From Haloferula rosea (lineage in GTDB: Bacteria; Verrucomicrobiota; Verrucomicrobiia; Verrucomicrobiales; Akkermansiaceae): a stretch of 64,000 bases of DNA. A program made the position numbers and the translations under genes. Location of the stretch: positions 490,380-554,379 of the forward strand of contig NZ_JAENII010000002.1 of the NCBI RefSeq assembly GCF_016595525.1, given 5' to 3'. Below, one piece after another: positions 53,932 through 62,091 of the stretch. Under the pieces are notes generated by a model, which saw only the letters and a list, made by a program, of their open reading frames with translations, had not been told where the DNA came from and ran no database searches. Position 1 is the first letter of the stretch, and every line of letters begins with the position of its first letter.

Positions 53932-54957
53932 TCAGCGCATCTTGATGTCGACCAATGCCTTCTCACGCAGGCTCTTGATCCAGGCGTCGTAACGCTCTGA
54001 AGTTTTCTTGGCGCGAACCCGCTCTTCGATGAGAGGGCGGACTTCGCTCAGCGGTGGAGCAGGCCCCTTTTTGACCTTCTCGACCCGTGCCACGGTGAAA
54101 CCCGCGGGGTCCTCGAGAGGCCCGAGGACGTCTCCGACCTTGCCATCAAACAAGATCGCAGCGAATTCCGGAGAGAGGTCGGTGCGAGGCACATCCTCCT
54201 GCAAGCCTCCCTCGGAGGCGAATGCATCGGCGGAGTGCTCCTTCGCCAATTCGCCGAAGTCGGCACCCTTGCGGATGTCGTCAGCAATGGCCTCCGCCAA
54301 AGCGAGTTGGGTTTCTGCGGTAGCGAGTGGATTCGCCGGATCCAGCCTCGGGAGGAAGATCTTGCGGTAGCTCAAGACATCCTTGCTGGTGTCGCGCAGC
54401 GAATCCTTCGCCTCTGCATATTCCGCCCGCACCTCGCTTGGAAGCGGTGGGGGTGCATCCTTGAACTTTTCGCCCCGCATGGCTTGGACGATCAATTTCT
54501 CGCGAGTCATCTCGCGGTAGCTCGCCATGCTCATGCGTGCCTTCGAGAGTTCTTCACGAAACTTGGCGCTGTCGCCGCCGTAGAGCGTCTTGACCTGTCG
54601 GTCGATCTCCTGATCGACCACCCGGTCGGGGAGATTGGCGCCACGGGCACGACGTTTGTCGAACTCACTCATGATGAGTTCGCGGTCGATGAGTTCCTGA
54701 AGAATGCGCTCGCGGGATTCGGTGAGTTGACGGTCGAATTCCGGACCACGCCGGGGGAACTCGGCCATCAATCGGGCGATCTCAGGGCCGAGCATGACAC
54801 CGACTTCCTTGGCGGTGATAGGTCGGGCGTTCACCGTGGCGGCGATGCGATTGACCTCCACCAGACCCGTGGGTGCAGGTGGTGTGGGCGGTGCAGGCTG
54901 CTGTTGGGCATGAGCCAGCCAGGGAAGAGCAAGGAGGGGAAACCAAAAGCGATTCAT
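53932..54957 (-). CDS. periplasmic parvulin-type peptidyl-prolyl isomerase, SurA-like
   Basis: 341 residues from the ATG giving MNRFWFPLLALPWLAHA, a signal peptide. An N-terminal chaperone-type helical part (RIAATVNARPITAKEVG, ELIDRELIMSEFDKRRARG) is followed by a parvulin domain (LAEAIADDIRKGADFGELAKEHSAD (split), GGLQEDVP, LFDGKVGDVLGPLEDPAGFTVARV). It helps fold outer-membrane proteins. The open frame continues upstream to 55503 across a terminator and an antisense low-complexity region, so that part is not coding. pdxA follows. Confidence 0.9.
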   Translation of the reverse strand: MNRFWFPLLALPWLAHAQQQPAPPTPPAPTGLVEVNRIAATVNARPITAKEVGVMLGPEIARLMAEFPRRGPEFDRQLTESRERILQELIDRELIMSEFDKRRARGANLPDRVVDQEIDRQVKTLYGGDSAKFREELSKARMSMASYREMTREKLIVQAMRGEKFKDAPPPLPSEVRAEYAEAKDSLRDTSKDVLSYRKIFLPRLDPANPLATAETQLALAEAIADDIRKGADFGELAKEHSADAFASEGGLQEDVPRTDLSPEFAAILFDGKVGDVLGPLEDPAGFTVARVEKVKKGPAPPLSEVRPLIEERVRAKKTSERYDAWIKSLREKALVDIKMR

Positions 54958-55056
54958 CGGATGGCGATAGACTTGGACGGCCAGCAAGCGATTGCAAGCG
55001 GGGAAAGGGCCAGTTACTGAGGAAATTTGCCGAGGAATCGCCCTGTCAGCACCACG

Positions 55057-55092
55057 AAAAACGGCCCGCCCGGTGAATTCCGGGTGGGCCGT
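55057..55092 (-). terminator. intrinsic terminator of the alanine-rich lipoprotein gene
   Basis: ACGGCCCGCCCGG at 55061-55073 pairs with CCGGGTGGGCCGT at 55080-55092 (one G-T mismatch) around a TGAATT loop. Read on the minus strand the stem is followed by TTTTT (AAAAA at 55057-55061 on the plus strand, overlapping the end of the stem). It is placed 26 bases after the lipoprotein stop codon. Confidence 0.85.
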
Positions 55093-55117
55093 GAAATATT
55101 CTTCGATGGGGCAGGAC

Positions 55118-55528
55118 TTATTCGCCGCCGTTGAGGGCGTCGGCAGCGGCGTCAGCAGCTTCCTTGGCCTTGTCAGCAGCTTCCTTGGCGGCATCTTCCG
55201 CAGCGTCAACCGCGTCTTCGGCGGCTTCAGTCGCGCTGTTTGCTGCGTCTTCGACCGCTTCGGCGGCCGCATTGCCAGCCTCGGTCGCTGCTTCAGCGGC
55301 GTCCTCAGCTGCCTCGGCAGCAGCATTTCCAGCGTCTTCGGCAGCTTCTTCCGCTGCTGCGCCTGCGGCTTCGGTGGCTGCTTCAGCGGCTTCACCCGCG
55401 GCTTCAGCAGCTTCCTCTGCCTTCTCGACAGCGGTTTCAGCTGCTTCTTCGGCAGTCGTTGGCTTTTCGCTGCATGCGGCGAAAATGAAAGGGGTCGTGG
55501 CAAGAAGTGCGTATTTTGTAAGCTTCAT
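55118..55528 (-). CDS. alanine/glutamate-rich lipoprotein
   Basis: 136 residues from the ATG giving MKLTKYALLATTPFIFAACS, a lipoprotein signal with the cysteine at residue 19. Nearly all the rest is built from Ala, Glu, Asp, Thr and Lys in repeating units such as EAAEAA, AAEDAAEA and AKEAADKAKEAAD, predicted as one long amphipathic helix or coiled coil. Its GC-rich repeats make the reverse strand open in several frames. It is monocistronic, with its own terminator. A structural role as an envelope spacer is suggested by the layout only. Confidence 0.75.
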   Translation of the reverse strand: MKLTKYALLATTPFIFAACSEKPTTAEEAAETAVEKAEEAAEAAGEAAEAATEAAGAAAEEAAEDAGNAAAEAAEDAAEAATEAGNAAAEAVEDAANSATEAAEDAVDAAEDAAKEAADKAKEAADAAADALNGGE

Positions 55529-55657
55529 AGTGTTTGGGTCGGTTTCTGGCAGCTCTTGTGTGAGCAGCGCACATGCCAAACCTAACATGGCTCGGAGCGG
55601 GGTCAAACCTTGCCTTGCGACTGGCATCAAACCTGTTGCCACCCCTAAGCTGGGCCC

Positions 55658-55831
55658 ATGGAGATGGCGGAGGTGCAATGCCCAACATGCTTCGAGTGGT
55701 TTTCGGTGGCCTGCCCGGCCGAAGCTGAGATGCCTGCCGAAGTGGACTACGACTGTGAAATCTGCTGTCGGCCGTTGGTGATTGTCTTCGACGCCGAAGG
55801 GCCGCGCGCCAAGGGTTTGGGAGATTCGTGA
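55658..55831 (+). CDS. CPXCG-type cysteine-rich small protein
   Basis: 57 residues starting MEMAEVQCPTCFEWFSVACP. Two cysteine pairs, CPTC and CEICC in DYDCEICCRPLVI, with conserved Pro-Ala-Glu-Val-Asp-Tyr between them, match the CPXCG family, a small zinc-ribbon-like protein found in many bacteria with no known function. Its stop overlaps the start of the glycosyltransferase gene (GTGATG), so they are translated together. It is too short to appear in a routine gene search at 60 residues. Confidence 0.8.
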   Translation: MEMAEVQCPTCFEWFSVACPAEAEMPAEVDYDCEICCRPLVIVFDAEGPRAKGLGDS

Positions 55832-56832
55832 TGACGCCGGCGATCTCAGTCGTACTGCCGGTCCGGAACGCCGCCGCGACCATCGAGGAGGCGGTCGATA
55901 GCATTTTGGGGCAGGATTCCGGGGATTTCGAATGTTGGGTCGTCGACGATGGGTCCACCGACGATACCCCCCGGATACTCGCCCGGTATTCAGACCACCG
56001 CCTGCGGGTTTTGTCCCATCCTGGACCCCACGGCGTGGCCGAAGCGATGCAGTTTGGCGTCGATCATGCACGGGCGCCATGGGTCGCGCGCATGGATGCC
56101 GATGACGTATCGCACCCTGAGCGACTCGGCATGCTGATGGAATGGGCGATGCGTCACCCGGATTGCGCAGCATTGAAGTCCCGGGTGCGACTGATCGATG
56201 GGCTGGGGGATGGCATGGATCGCCACGTCGCATGGGTCAATGGGCTCGAGACCCCGGAGTCCATTGCCTGCGCCCGATTCATTGAAAGCCCCATCGCCCA
56301 TCCCAGCTCAATGATCCGAAAGGACTGGCTGCAACGCATCGGAGGATACCGGGCGGTCGAATGGGCGGAGGATCACGATGTTTGGATGAGATTGCTCGAG
56401 GCGGGGGGGCAGGTGATCTCGATCCCGAACGTTCTGGTCGACTGGAGGGATTCCTCAACCCGACTGACCCGAGCCGATGCCCGATACGGAGAAGCGGCCC
56501 GCTCGGCGATGCGCTGCCACTACCTTGCCCGCCTGCCCGAAGTCATGCAGCGAGGGGTCGCCATCGCGGGCGCCGGACCGATCGGCAAGTCCATCTCGCG
56601 AGGACTGAACGATCTGGGGGTGATGGTTCAAGGTTTCTTCGAAGTCCACCCTCGGCGTATCGGGCAAACCATCCATGGAGTCCCCGTCCTCTCGAGTGAG
56701 CGGATGGCTGAGGTCTGGACCGATGCCGTCGTGCTCGGAGCGGTCGGCATCCCCGGCGGGCGCGAAAGAGTCCGCCAACTGGCAATGGAGCACGGCCGGG
56801 TGGAGGGACGCGACTTTTGGTCCGTTTGCTGA
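55831..56832 (+). CDS. GT2 glycosyltransferase with C-terminal Rossmann-like domain
   Basis: 333 residues from the ATG at 55831 (a GTG at 55828 would add one residue). The GT-A domain (ISVVLPVRNAAATIEEAVDSI, VVDDGSTDDTPRIL, RMDADDVSHPERL, and WAEDHDVWMRLLEAGG) contains the DxD motif. From about residue 245 the chain changes to VAIAGAGPIGKSISRGLNDLG and PVLSSERMAEVWTDAVVLGAVG, a nucleotide-binding-type fold. Such a fusion is unusual. Substrates are not evident; transfer to a surface glycan or lipid is likely. Confidence 0.88.
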   Translation: MTPAISVVLPVRNAAATIEEAVDSILGQDSGDFECWVVDDGSTDDTPRILARYSDHRLRVLSHPGPHGVAEAMQFGVDHARAPWVARMDADDVSHPERLGMLMEWAMRHPDCAALKSRVRLIDGLGDGMDRHVAWVNGLETPESIACARFIESPIAHPSSMIRKDWLQRIGGYRAVEWAEDHDVWMRLLEAGGQVISIPNVLVDWRDSSTRLTRADARYGEAARSAMRCHYLARLPEVMQRGVAIAGAGPIGKSISRGLNDLGVMVQGFFEVHPRRIGQTIHGVPVLSSERMAEVWTDAVVLGAVGIPGGRERVRQLAMEHGRVEGRDFWSVC

Positions 56833-56878
56833 TGTCCGAAGGCTTGCCTGGGCGCAGGCGGGCGATAGCGTCGCGCCG

Positions 56879-58120
56879 ATGGCAGAAGACCTCGCTCGCA
56901 CAAAAAGCCCGCCTCGGGTCATGGGCGGGTTGTGGTTGATGTTCTTCCTGCTGGGAATGTCGGTCGGCTTCTACGTGCCGACGATGACCAACATCATGAG
57001 CGCGCGGGGCCTCGGCAGCCAGTTGATCCAGTGGGCGTGGCTCGCCGGTCCGGTGGCCTCGCTTCTATCACCTGTGGCAGTGGGTGCACTCGCTGACAAT
57101 CGGTTTGCCGCCCAAAGGGTACTCGGCTGGGCGGGAGTGATCAGCGCCGCGCTGCTGGCTGCTGCATTTGCGTGTCTGGACTCCAACCTGTCGCCATGGT
57201 GGTTCGTCGTACTACTGTTCAGTAGTTCCATCGTCGCGGCCCCGCTATGGAGCACTCTCGCCAGTGTATCCATGTTCCACCTGACTCAGGGAGAACGCGA
57301 GTTCCCGCTGGTCCGTCTGGGTGGCACGATCGGCTGGATGCTGGCTGGCTTCCTGACCAGCTGGGTCCTGGGCGCGGACACCTCGCCGGTTGCCGGCTAC
57401 GCAGGCGCCCTCATCCGACTCCTCGGCGGCTTTGTCGCCTTCACGCTCCCGGACACCCCTCCGCCGGGAAGATCGAGGTCGTGGCGCACGTTGATGGGCT
57501 TCGACGCCTTTCGGCTGCTCAAGGAAAGGGACCACTGCGTGTTCTTCTCCGCCACCGCCCTCCTGTCGATCCCGCTCGCAGCCTTCTACATGTGGACCCC
57601 AAAACATCTCGCCGATCTGGGAGATGCCAAGCCGACGTGGACCATGGCATTCGGACAATTCAGTGAAATTGCCGCGATGCTGCTCATGGTCTCCTTGATG
57701 ACCCGATTCAGGGTCAAGACGCTGCTGCTTGCCGCTCTGGCACTTTCAGCGCTTCGCTACGGCTTGTTTGCATGGTCCGGAGCCACGGGAAGCATGGTGG
57801 GGATGTGGATCGGTGTCGCCATCCACGGGATGTGCTACACCTTCTATTTCATCACCGCGCAGATGTTCCTCGATCGGAGGGTTCCCCTGAGGGTTCGCAG
57901 CCAGGCCCAGGGACTACTTTCCCTGTTCAGCAACGGCATTGGCACCCTGATCGGGACGATCGTTGTCCGTCATCTTTACGACCTCATGGTTGCGGGCGAC
58001 CCCGGCGGCTGGACGCCCTACTGGTCTATCCTCGGAGGGATGATCGTCCTGATCACCCTTGGTTTCGCATTCTTCTACGTGGGTGTGGGTGCCGGGGACC
58101 ATTCAAGGAAGGCGCCATAA
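56879..58120 (+). CDS. MFS transporter, nucleoside:H+ symporter-like
   Basis: 413 residues from the ATG giving MAEDLARTKSPPRV; the open frame before it overlaps the glycosyltransferase gene. About twelve hydrophobic helices are visible. MSVGFYVPTMTNIMSARGLG near the start, and RVRSQAQGLLSLFSNGIGTLIGTIV (split) with DLMVAGDPGGWTPYWSI near the end, fit the NupG/XapB-type nucleoside symporter family. Substrate specificity is inferred. Its 3' end overlaps the convergent L,D-transpeptidase gene by 18 bases. Confidence 0.85.
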   Translation: MAEDLARTKSPPRVMGGLWLMFFLLGMSVGFYVPTMTNIMSARGLGSQLIQWAWLAGPVASLLSPVAVGALADNRFAAQRVLGWAGVISAALLAAAFACLDSNLSPWWFVVLLFSSSIVAAPLWSTLASVSMFHLTQGEREFPLVRLGGTIGWMLAGFLTSWVLGADTSPVAGYAGALIRLLGGFVAFTLPDTPPPGRSRSWRTLMGFDAFRLLKERDHCVFFSATALLSIPLAAFYMWTPKHLADLGDAKPTWTMAFGQFSEIAAMLLMVSLMTRFRVKTLLLAALALSALRYGLFAWSGATGSMVGMWIGVAIHGMCYTFYFITAQMFLDRRVPLRVRSQAQGLLSLFSNGIGTLIGTIVVRHLYDLMVAGDPGGWTPYWSILGGMIVLITLGFAFFYVGVGAGDHSRKAP

Positions 58121-58822
58121 ACTACGGTGCCTCCCGTATTCGTCCTTCGGAAGCAACACATAGAGCGGCTGCTTGTCGGGATCGATCCACGCGATCATGG
58201 TTCTGAGGCGATCTTCCGAAAGGGTGGTGCAGCCTGCCGTCGGCTTGGATCCACCGCCCCGCCAGATATGGAAAAAGATGGCGCTTCCGCCACCGGGCTT
58301 CACCCGGGGTGGTGCGTTGTGGCCCACAAACAACTTCAGCGAGTGGGCGTGATCTCCCTGTCGCATCTGCTGCTTCTTCTCCCAGGCTGTCGCGGGCTCG
58401 TGATCGAGCACGAGATGCCGATTGTAGCTCGGGGATTTCGAGTCCTCGACCCAAAGATCGCGGCTGGTGATTTTCCGGTAAAATAGCTTCGGATGCTTGC
58501 GGATGGCGCCGTCATATCCCCACGCTCCACCGATCCTGAAGACCCCCGCCGGAGCGCGTCCATCTCCCTCGACCTTCAGCTTCGAGCCCGCGGGGTTCGG
58601 GTGCAGGCCAAGGCCCCAGACCGAGCCCGACTTCCCGAGTCGGCCCGGCCACGGCCCATGCACCGGAGTCCAGGAGTTTCCTTTCCTTTCATAGCAGGTG
58701 AGCGTGACATGGGAGGAATCCCAGCCCGCCGACACACCGACGATGCATTGCTTGCTGGCTTCCGGCAGTTCGAATCCACCGAGGGGGAGAACGCAGCCGA
58801 TGATGACGAGGAGAAACTTCAT
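58103..58822 (-). CDS. L,D-transpeptidase-type secreted protein
   Basis: 239 residues from the ATG giving MKFLLVIIGCVLPLGGFELP, a signal peptide. The YkuD-like core has the catalytic pair H185 in FFHIWRGGGSKPTAGCTTL and C198 in GCT, preceded by GRAPAGVFRIG and HLVLDHEP. L,D-transpeptidases make 3-3 cross-links or attach proteins to peptidoglycan. The insertion of several residues between His and Cys is family-typical. It may be a YafK- or ErfK-like member; which one is not decided. Confidence 0.85.
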   Translation of the reverse strand: MKFLLVIIGCVLPLGGFELPEASKQCIVGVSAGWDSSHVTLTCYERKGNSWTPVHGPWPGRLGKSGSVWGLGLHPNPAGSKLKVEGDGRAPAGVFRIGGAWGYDGAIRKHPKLFYRKITSRDLWVEDSKSPSYNRHLVLDHEPATAWEKKQQMRQGDHAHSLKLFVGHNAPPRVKPGGGSAIFFHIWRGGGSKPTAGCTTLSEDRLRTMIAWIDPDKQPLYVLLPKDEYGRHRSLWRLP

Positions 58823-58829
58823 GATGATG

Positions 58830-59258
58830 TCAGGGGTGCCAGGTGGCCAAGGGGCAGTTGAGGCCAATGACGACGACGTAAGTCACTTTGCAAGCAACAT
58901 GAAGGAACTGGTCGGTGCTGAATCGCGTCCAGCCCTCGCACTTGGCAAAATCAATCAAGCCGTGGAGCACAACCTCCAAGGCAGCGAGGCCGACGGACCC
59001 GGTGATCCACCAAACCGGGGCAGCATGAATGAGGGAGTGCGCCCCCAGAGCGTGGAACCAAAGACCTCTCGGAACCTCCTTGTCGCCGAAGAACTGCGCG
59101 AGATTGGCGTGGCGGTTCTTTGCCAGCGAAAGGAATTCGCCCTGCAGGGCGAAGTCGCAGATCGCGTGCCCTATCAAAAGCGCGAATAGAAGCACAGCCC
59201 CCGAAGCGATACCGCTGACTTCAATGATCGCAGCCTGGACCTGGAAGATGGGAGGCAT
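58830..59258 (-). CDS. DUF3307 family membrane protein
   Basis: 142 residues with about four hydrophobic segments. The pattern LLIGHAICDFALQGEFLSLAKNRHAN (split), HALGAHSLIHAAPVWW, VVLHGLIDFAKCEGW and DQFLHVACKVTYV matches DUF3307 (histidine and aspartate residues in helices, DFALQ and HGLIDFAK). Function unknown, possibly a metal- or ligand-binding membrane protein. Its ATG overlaps the stop of the cNMP-binding gene (TGATG arrangement). Confidence 0.8.
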   Translation of the reverse strand: MPPIFQVQAAIIEVSGIASGAVLLFALLIGHAICDFALQGEFLSLAKNRHANLAQFFGDKEVPRGLWFHALGAHSLIHAAPVWWITGSVGLAALEVVLHGLIDFAKCEGWTRFSTDQFLHVACKVTYVVVIGLNCPLATWHP

Positions 59259-59740
59259 CAGGACCAGAAACTCTGGAATGCCGCTTCGGCTTCGCGGGTC
59301 GCCAGCTTCTCATTCATCCGCCGGAGGCGAGTGCTCATCTCACTCAGGATCCCGGCGAGCAACCGCGCGGCGGCGGCAGGATACGCCGTCATGAACGACT
59401 CAAGATCACTGCGGTTTGCTTTCCAGACCTGGCTGAATTCGCGGGCGGTCACGGAGGCACTGGCCGTTGCCGGGTCAAAAAGATTCACCTCGCCGAGGGT
59501 CTCACCGGCCTCAATGCGAGCCACCAGCGTACGTTTCTCAGCGGTGTCGGTGTGCACATGAAGCACACCAGAAATGACGAAGTAGAGGGAGTCCTGATTG
59601 CCACCCTCCTGAATCAGGATCTGATCGGGATGAACCGGAAGAAATTCGCCGTAGTCGCCAAGCAACTGCCGATCTTCATCTTGGAGGCCGGCCATGATGC
59701 CGGTCGGAGGGATCTCGGGCTTTGTGAAAGATTCGCTCAT
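59258..59740 (-). CDS. cyclic nucleotide-binding domain protein
   Basis: 160 residues from the ATG giving MSESFTKPEIPPTGIMAGLQ; a TTG at 59785 is less likely. The CRP-type sensor beta-barrel is visible: VHPDQILIQEGGNQDSLYFVISGVLHVH (split), LVARIEAGETLGEVNLFDPATASASVTA. The phosphate-binding cassette has GETLGEVNLF with Ala-Ser-Val following, but the arginine normally in the cassette is not clear. No DNA-binding helix-turn-helix follows, so it is a stand-alone sensor. Its stop overlaps the DUF3307 start. Confidence 0.8.
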   Translation of the reverse strand: MSESFTKPEIPPTGIMAGLQDEDRQLLGDYGEFLPVHPDQILIQEGGNQDSLYFVISGVLHVHTDTAEKRTLVARIEAGETLGEVNLFDPATASASVTAREFSQVWKANRSDLESFMTAYPAAAARLLAGILSEMSTRLRRMNEKLATREAEAAFQSFWS

Positions 59741-59931
59741 TGCCCTTGAACTCTGAACGAGCGGGCCGAGTTCCGCAAAGCACAAAGCTCAGCCGAAGCA
59801 TTGATCCCACCACCGTGGCCCATTCTCCTCGAATGGCATTCTACCGGACTTCTCATTCAGGAACGACCGATGGAAGCAGTCATCGGGTTGAGGCGCTCAT
59901 TTGCATCATCGTTTTAAAACAAGAGTTTGAC

Positions 59932-59953
59932 AACTGCCATCCAAACGGCAGTT
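59932..59953. promoter_or_regulatory. inverted repeat overlapping a promoter, likely TetR operator
   Basis: AACTGCC at 59932-59938 and GGCAGTT at 59947-59953 form perfect 7-base arms with an 8-base spacer. A TTGACA hexamer at 59927-59932 abuts the left arm, and the GTG start of the TetR gene is at 59961. Placement over the promoter fits autoregulation. A 10-base palindrome GTTTTAAAAC lies at 59911-59920. Confidence 0.6.
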
Positions 59954-59960
59954 TGAGCCC

Positions 59961-60668
59961 GTGAAAGCATCTGAAACCAAGGTGGAATCTGGGATTGCGA
60001 CACGCCAACGCTTGTTGGAGTCAGCCCAGCAGCTCTTTGCGGAACAAGGGTTCGATCGGGTCTCCGTCCGTGACATTACGGATCGAGCCGGCGCCAACGT
60101 TGCCGCGGTGAACTACCATTTCCGGAGCCGTGAGGGTTTGGTTGAAGAGGTGATCGAACGCTACATCAATCCCATCAATGACGAACGTTTGGAGCGGCTT
60201 GAGAAGCTGGAACGTCGCTTTGGAAGCAAGCCGGCTCCGCTCGAGGAGATTCTGGATGCGTTCATCAGGCCCTTCGTGACGCAGGTGCGGCGGAGTGAGA
60301 TGTCGGAGATGCTGTTCTATCGTCTGATGGGTCGCATTTTCGGCGACCTGGGAGGAGCCCTGCCTGCCAGTGTGGAGGCCGGGCTTCGCGAACTCCTTCA
60401 GCGCTTCGGGAAAGCATTCTCCAGATCCCTGCCAGGCGTGGATCGTGAGGAGTTGACCTGGAGGATTCATTTCATGGTGGGGGCGATGATCCACACGATG
60501 GCTCATGGTGAGACGCTGCGACGGTTGAGCGGCGATGCTTCGGGCGATCCATCGATGGAAACCACCCTTTCGCGATTCATTCGGTTCTCCGCCGCGGGGT
60601 TGCGGGATGGAGTCTGTCAGGATGAAAAGGGTGGCGCGGACGGACCACAGAACGAGTTCCTTTTTTAG
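59961..60668 (+). CDS. TetR-family transcriptional regulator of an RND efflux operon
   Basis: 235 residues from a GTG. The N-terminal helix-turn-helix is typical: TRQRLLESAQQLFAEQGFD, VSVRDITDRAGANVAAVNYHF and REGLVEEVIERY. The C-terminal ligand domain (about 90-215) has the helical outline of TetR proteins. It is the first gene of an operon followed by an outer-membrane factor, adaptor and RND pump, so it probably represses that set and responds to a toxic compound or lipid. An inverted repeat upstream is the proposed operator. Confidence 0.9.
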   Translation: MKASETKVESGIATRQRLLESAQQLFAEQGFDRVSVRDITDRAGANVAAVNYHFRSREGLVEEVIERYINPINDERLERLEKLERRFGSKPAPLEEILDAFIRPFVTQVRRSEMSEMLFYRLMGRIFGDLGGALPASVEAGLRELLQRFGKAFSRSLPGVDREELTWRIHFMVGAMIHTMAHGETLRRLSGDASGDPSMETTLSRFIRFSAAGLRDGVCQDEKGGADGPQNEFLF

Positions 60669-60672
60669 GTCG

Positions 60673-62091
60673 ATGCACCACAGCATGAAACAAGCAGCCG
60701 GTCTGGCCTTGATCGGAGCGCTGCTCGCTGGATGCGCTACCTTGCCGCCGGATTCCCGGATGGGGCAGGGCGGGTCGGCACCTGGAGCATGGACTGCCAC
60801 GAAGGCTGGCAAGGCCGGGATCGATGACCAGTGGGTCGATCGTTTCGGTTCAAGGGATTTGCAGGCTTTGGTGGCTGAGGCCTACGCGTCCAACCGGAAC
60901 CTCCAGGCCGCCGCAGCCCGGGTCGAGAGAGCGTCGGCGGTGGCACGTGGAGCTGGAGTCGCAGCCCGTCCCCAGCTCAATGCCGCAGTGAATGGCTCCC
61001 GAGACAAACGCAACTTCATCGGATTCCCTGGCGGTGGCGGGGGTGGCAACATCTCGAACGCCTATGGCGCCTCGTTGAATCTCCAATGGGAGATCGATCT
61101 GTGGGGCAAGCTCCGGGCGGGCGAGGAGGCCTCGTTGGCTGACTTGCAGGCGGAGGGATACACCTATCGGGGTGCGCGTGCATCGCTTGCAGCCCAGGTG
61201 GTGCGCGGTTGGCTCCTTCTTGCCGAGTCCAACGAGCAGATCGAGTTGGCGGAGAACGCCCTGAAAGTGAGGAAGGATACCGCCGAGTTGATTCGGAGTC
61301 GTTTCGAGCTGGCTGCCGAGGACGCGGGGGCGAATGCCTCCCAGCTGCGACTTGCGGAAACCGATGTGGCCACTGCCGAAGCGGCACTTGCGCAGCGTCA
61401 GGGAGACCGGGATCAGGCACAGCGCCAACTTGAGATTCTCCTGGGGCGCTATCCATCCGCTGAGATCACCGGCTCCGCGAAGCTACCAAAGGTGCCGAAG
61501 TTTCCACCTGCGGGTCTGCCGTCCGAATTGCTTCTGCGTCGTCCCGACATCCTGACGGCGGAGCGGCGACTGGCGGCAGCCGGTCGGAGAGAGGATGAGG
61601 CCCGCCTCGCATTCTACCCGAGCTTCAGCCTGACGGGCAGCGGTGGGTCGAGCACGGAGCAGCTCCGCAACATTTTTGATAGCAGCTTCGGCGTGTGGTC
61701 GATCGCAGGTCAGGCAACGCAGCCCATTCTCAACGGGGGAGCCCTACGCTCCCAACTGGACACCCGGACCGCGGAGGAGAAGGAGGCCCTTTCGAACCTT
61801 CAGCAAACTGTTCTGAGTGGCTTCGGAGAAGTGGAGACCGCACTTGCCGCCGATCGATTCCTCGCGGAGAGAGAACGCGCGACCGGTGAGGCACTGCGCA
61901 TCGCGGTGGATGGTGCGGAGTCATCTGCGGTTGATTTCGGATTGGGAACCGGTGACGTGCTCACCTTGCTGGCCTCTCAGAACCGTCAGATCGAACTCGC
62001 GGCCCAACAACTGACCCTCCGGCGTCTGCGACTCGACAATCGCGTGAACCTGCATCTCGCCCTCGGCGGCGACTACAAAATCTCAAAATGA
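60673..62091 (+). CDS. outer-membrane efflux lipoprotein (NodT/OprM type)
   Basis: 472 residues from the ATG at 60673 (alternative 60685). The lipoprotein signal ends LLAGC with cysteine at 21. The TolC-like repeat is evident: DLQALVAEAYASNRNLQAAAARVERA (split) and its parallel in the second half, GLPSELLLRRPDILTAERRLAAAGRREDEAR (split), plus LNLQWEIDLWGKLRAGEEAS. It forms the trimeric outer-membrane channel of an RND pump. It lies five bases after the TetR gene and its stop overlaps the adaptor start (ATGA). Confidence 0.92.
   Translation: MHHSMKQAAGLALIGALLAGCATLPPDSRMGQGGSAPGAWTATKAGKAGIDDQWVDRFGSRDLQALVAEAYASNRNLQAAAARVERASAVARGAGVAARPQLNAAVNGSRDKRNFIGFPGGGGGGNISNAYGASLNLQWEIDLWGKLRAGEEASLADLQAEGYTYRGARASLAAQVVRGWLLLAESNEQIELAENALKVRKDTAELIRSRFELAAEDAGANASQLRLAETDVATAEAALAQRQGDRDQAQRQLEILLGRYPSAEITGSAKLPKVPKFPPAGLPSELLLRRPDILTAERRLAAAGRREDEARLAFYPSFSLTGSGGSSTEQLRNIFDSSFGVWSIAGQATQPILNGGALRSQLDTRTAEEKEALSNLQQTVLSGFGEVETALAADRFLAERERATGEALRIAVDGAESSAVDFGLGTGDVLTLLASQNRQIELAAQQLTLRRLRLDNRVNLHLALGGDYKISK

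Noticed and set aside
54958..55503. Upstream part of the surA-like frame
   Set aside because: It crosses a terminator and is a reading of the repetitive lipoprotein gene in another frame, giving Lys/Leu/Pro-rich nonsense.
55131..55781. 216-codon Ala/Ser-rich frame antisense to the lipoprotein
   Set aside because: It is a product of the repeats on the other strand; the lipoprotein signal and terminator support only the minus strand.
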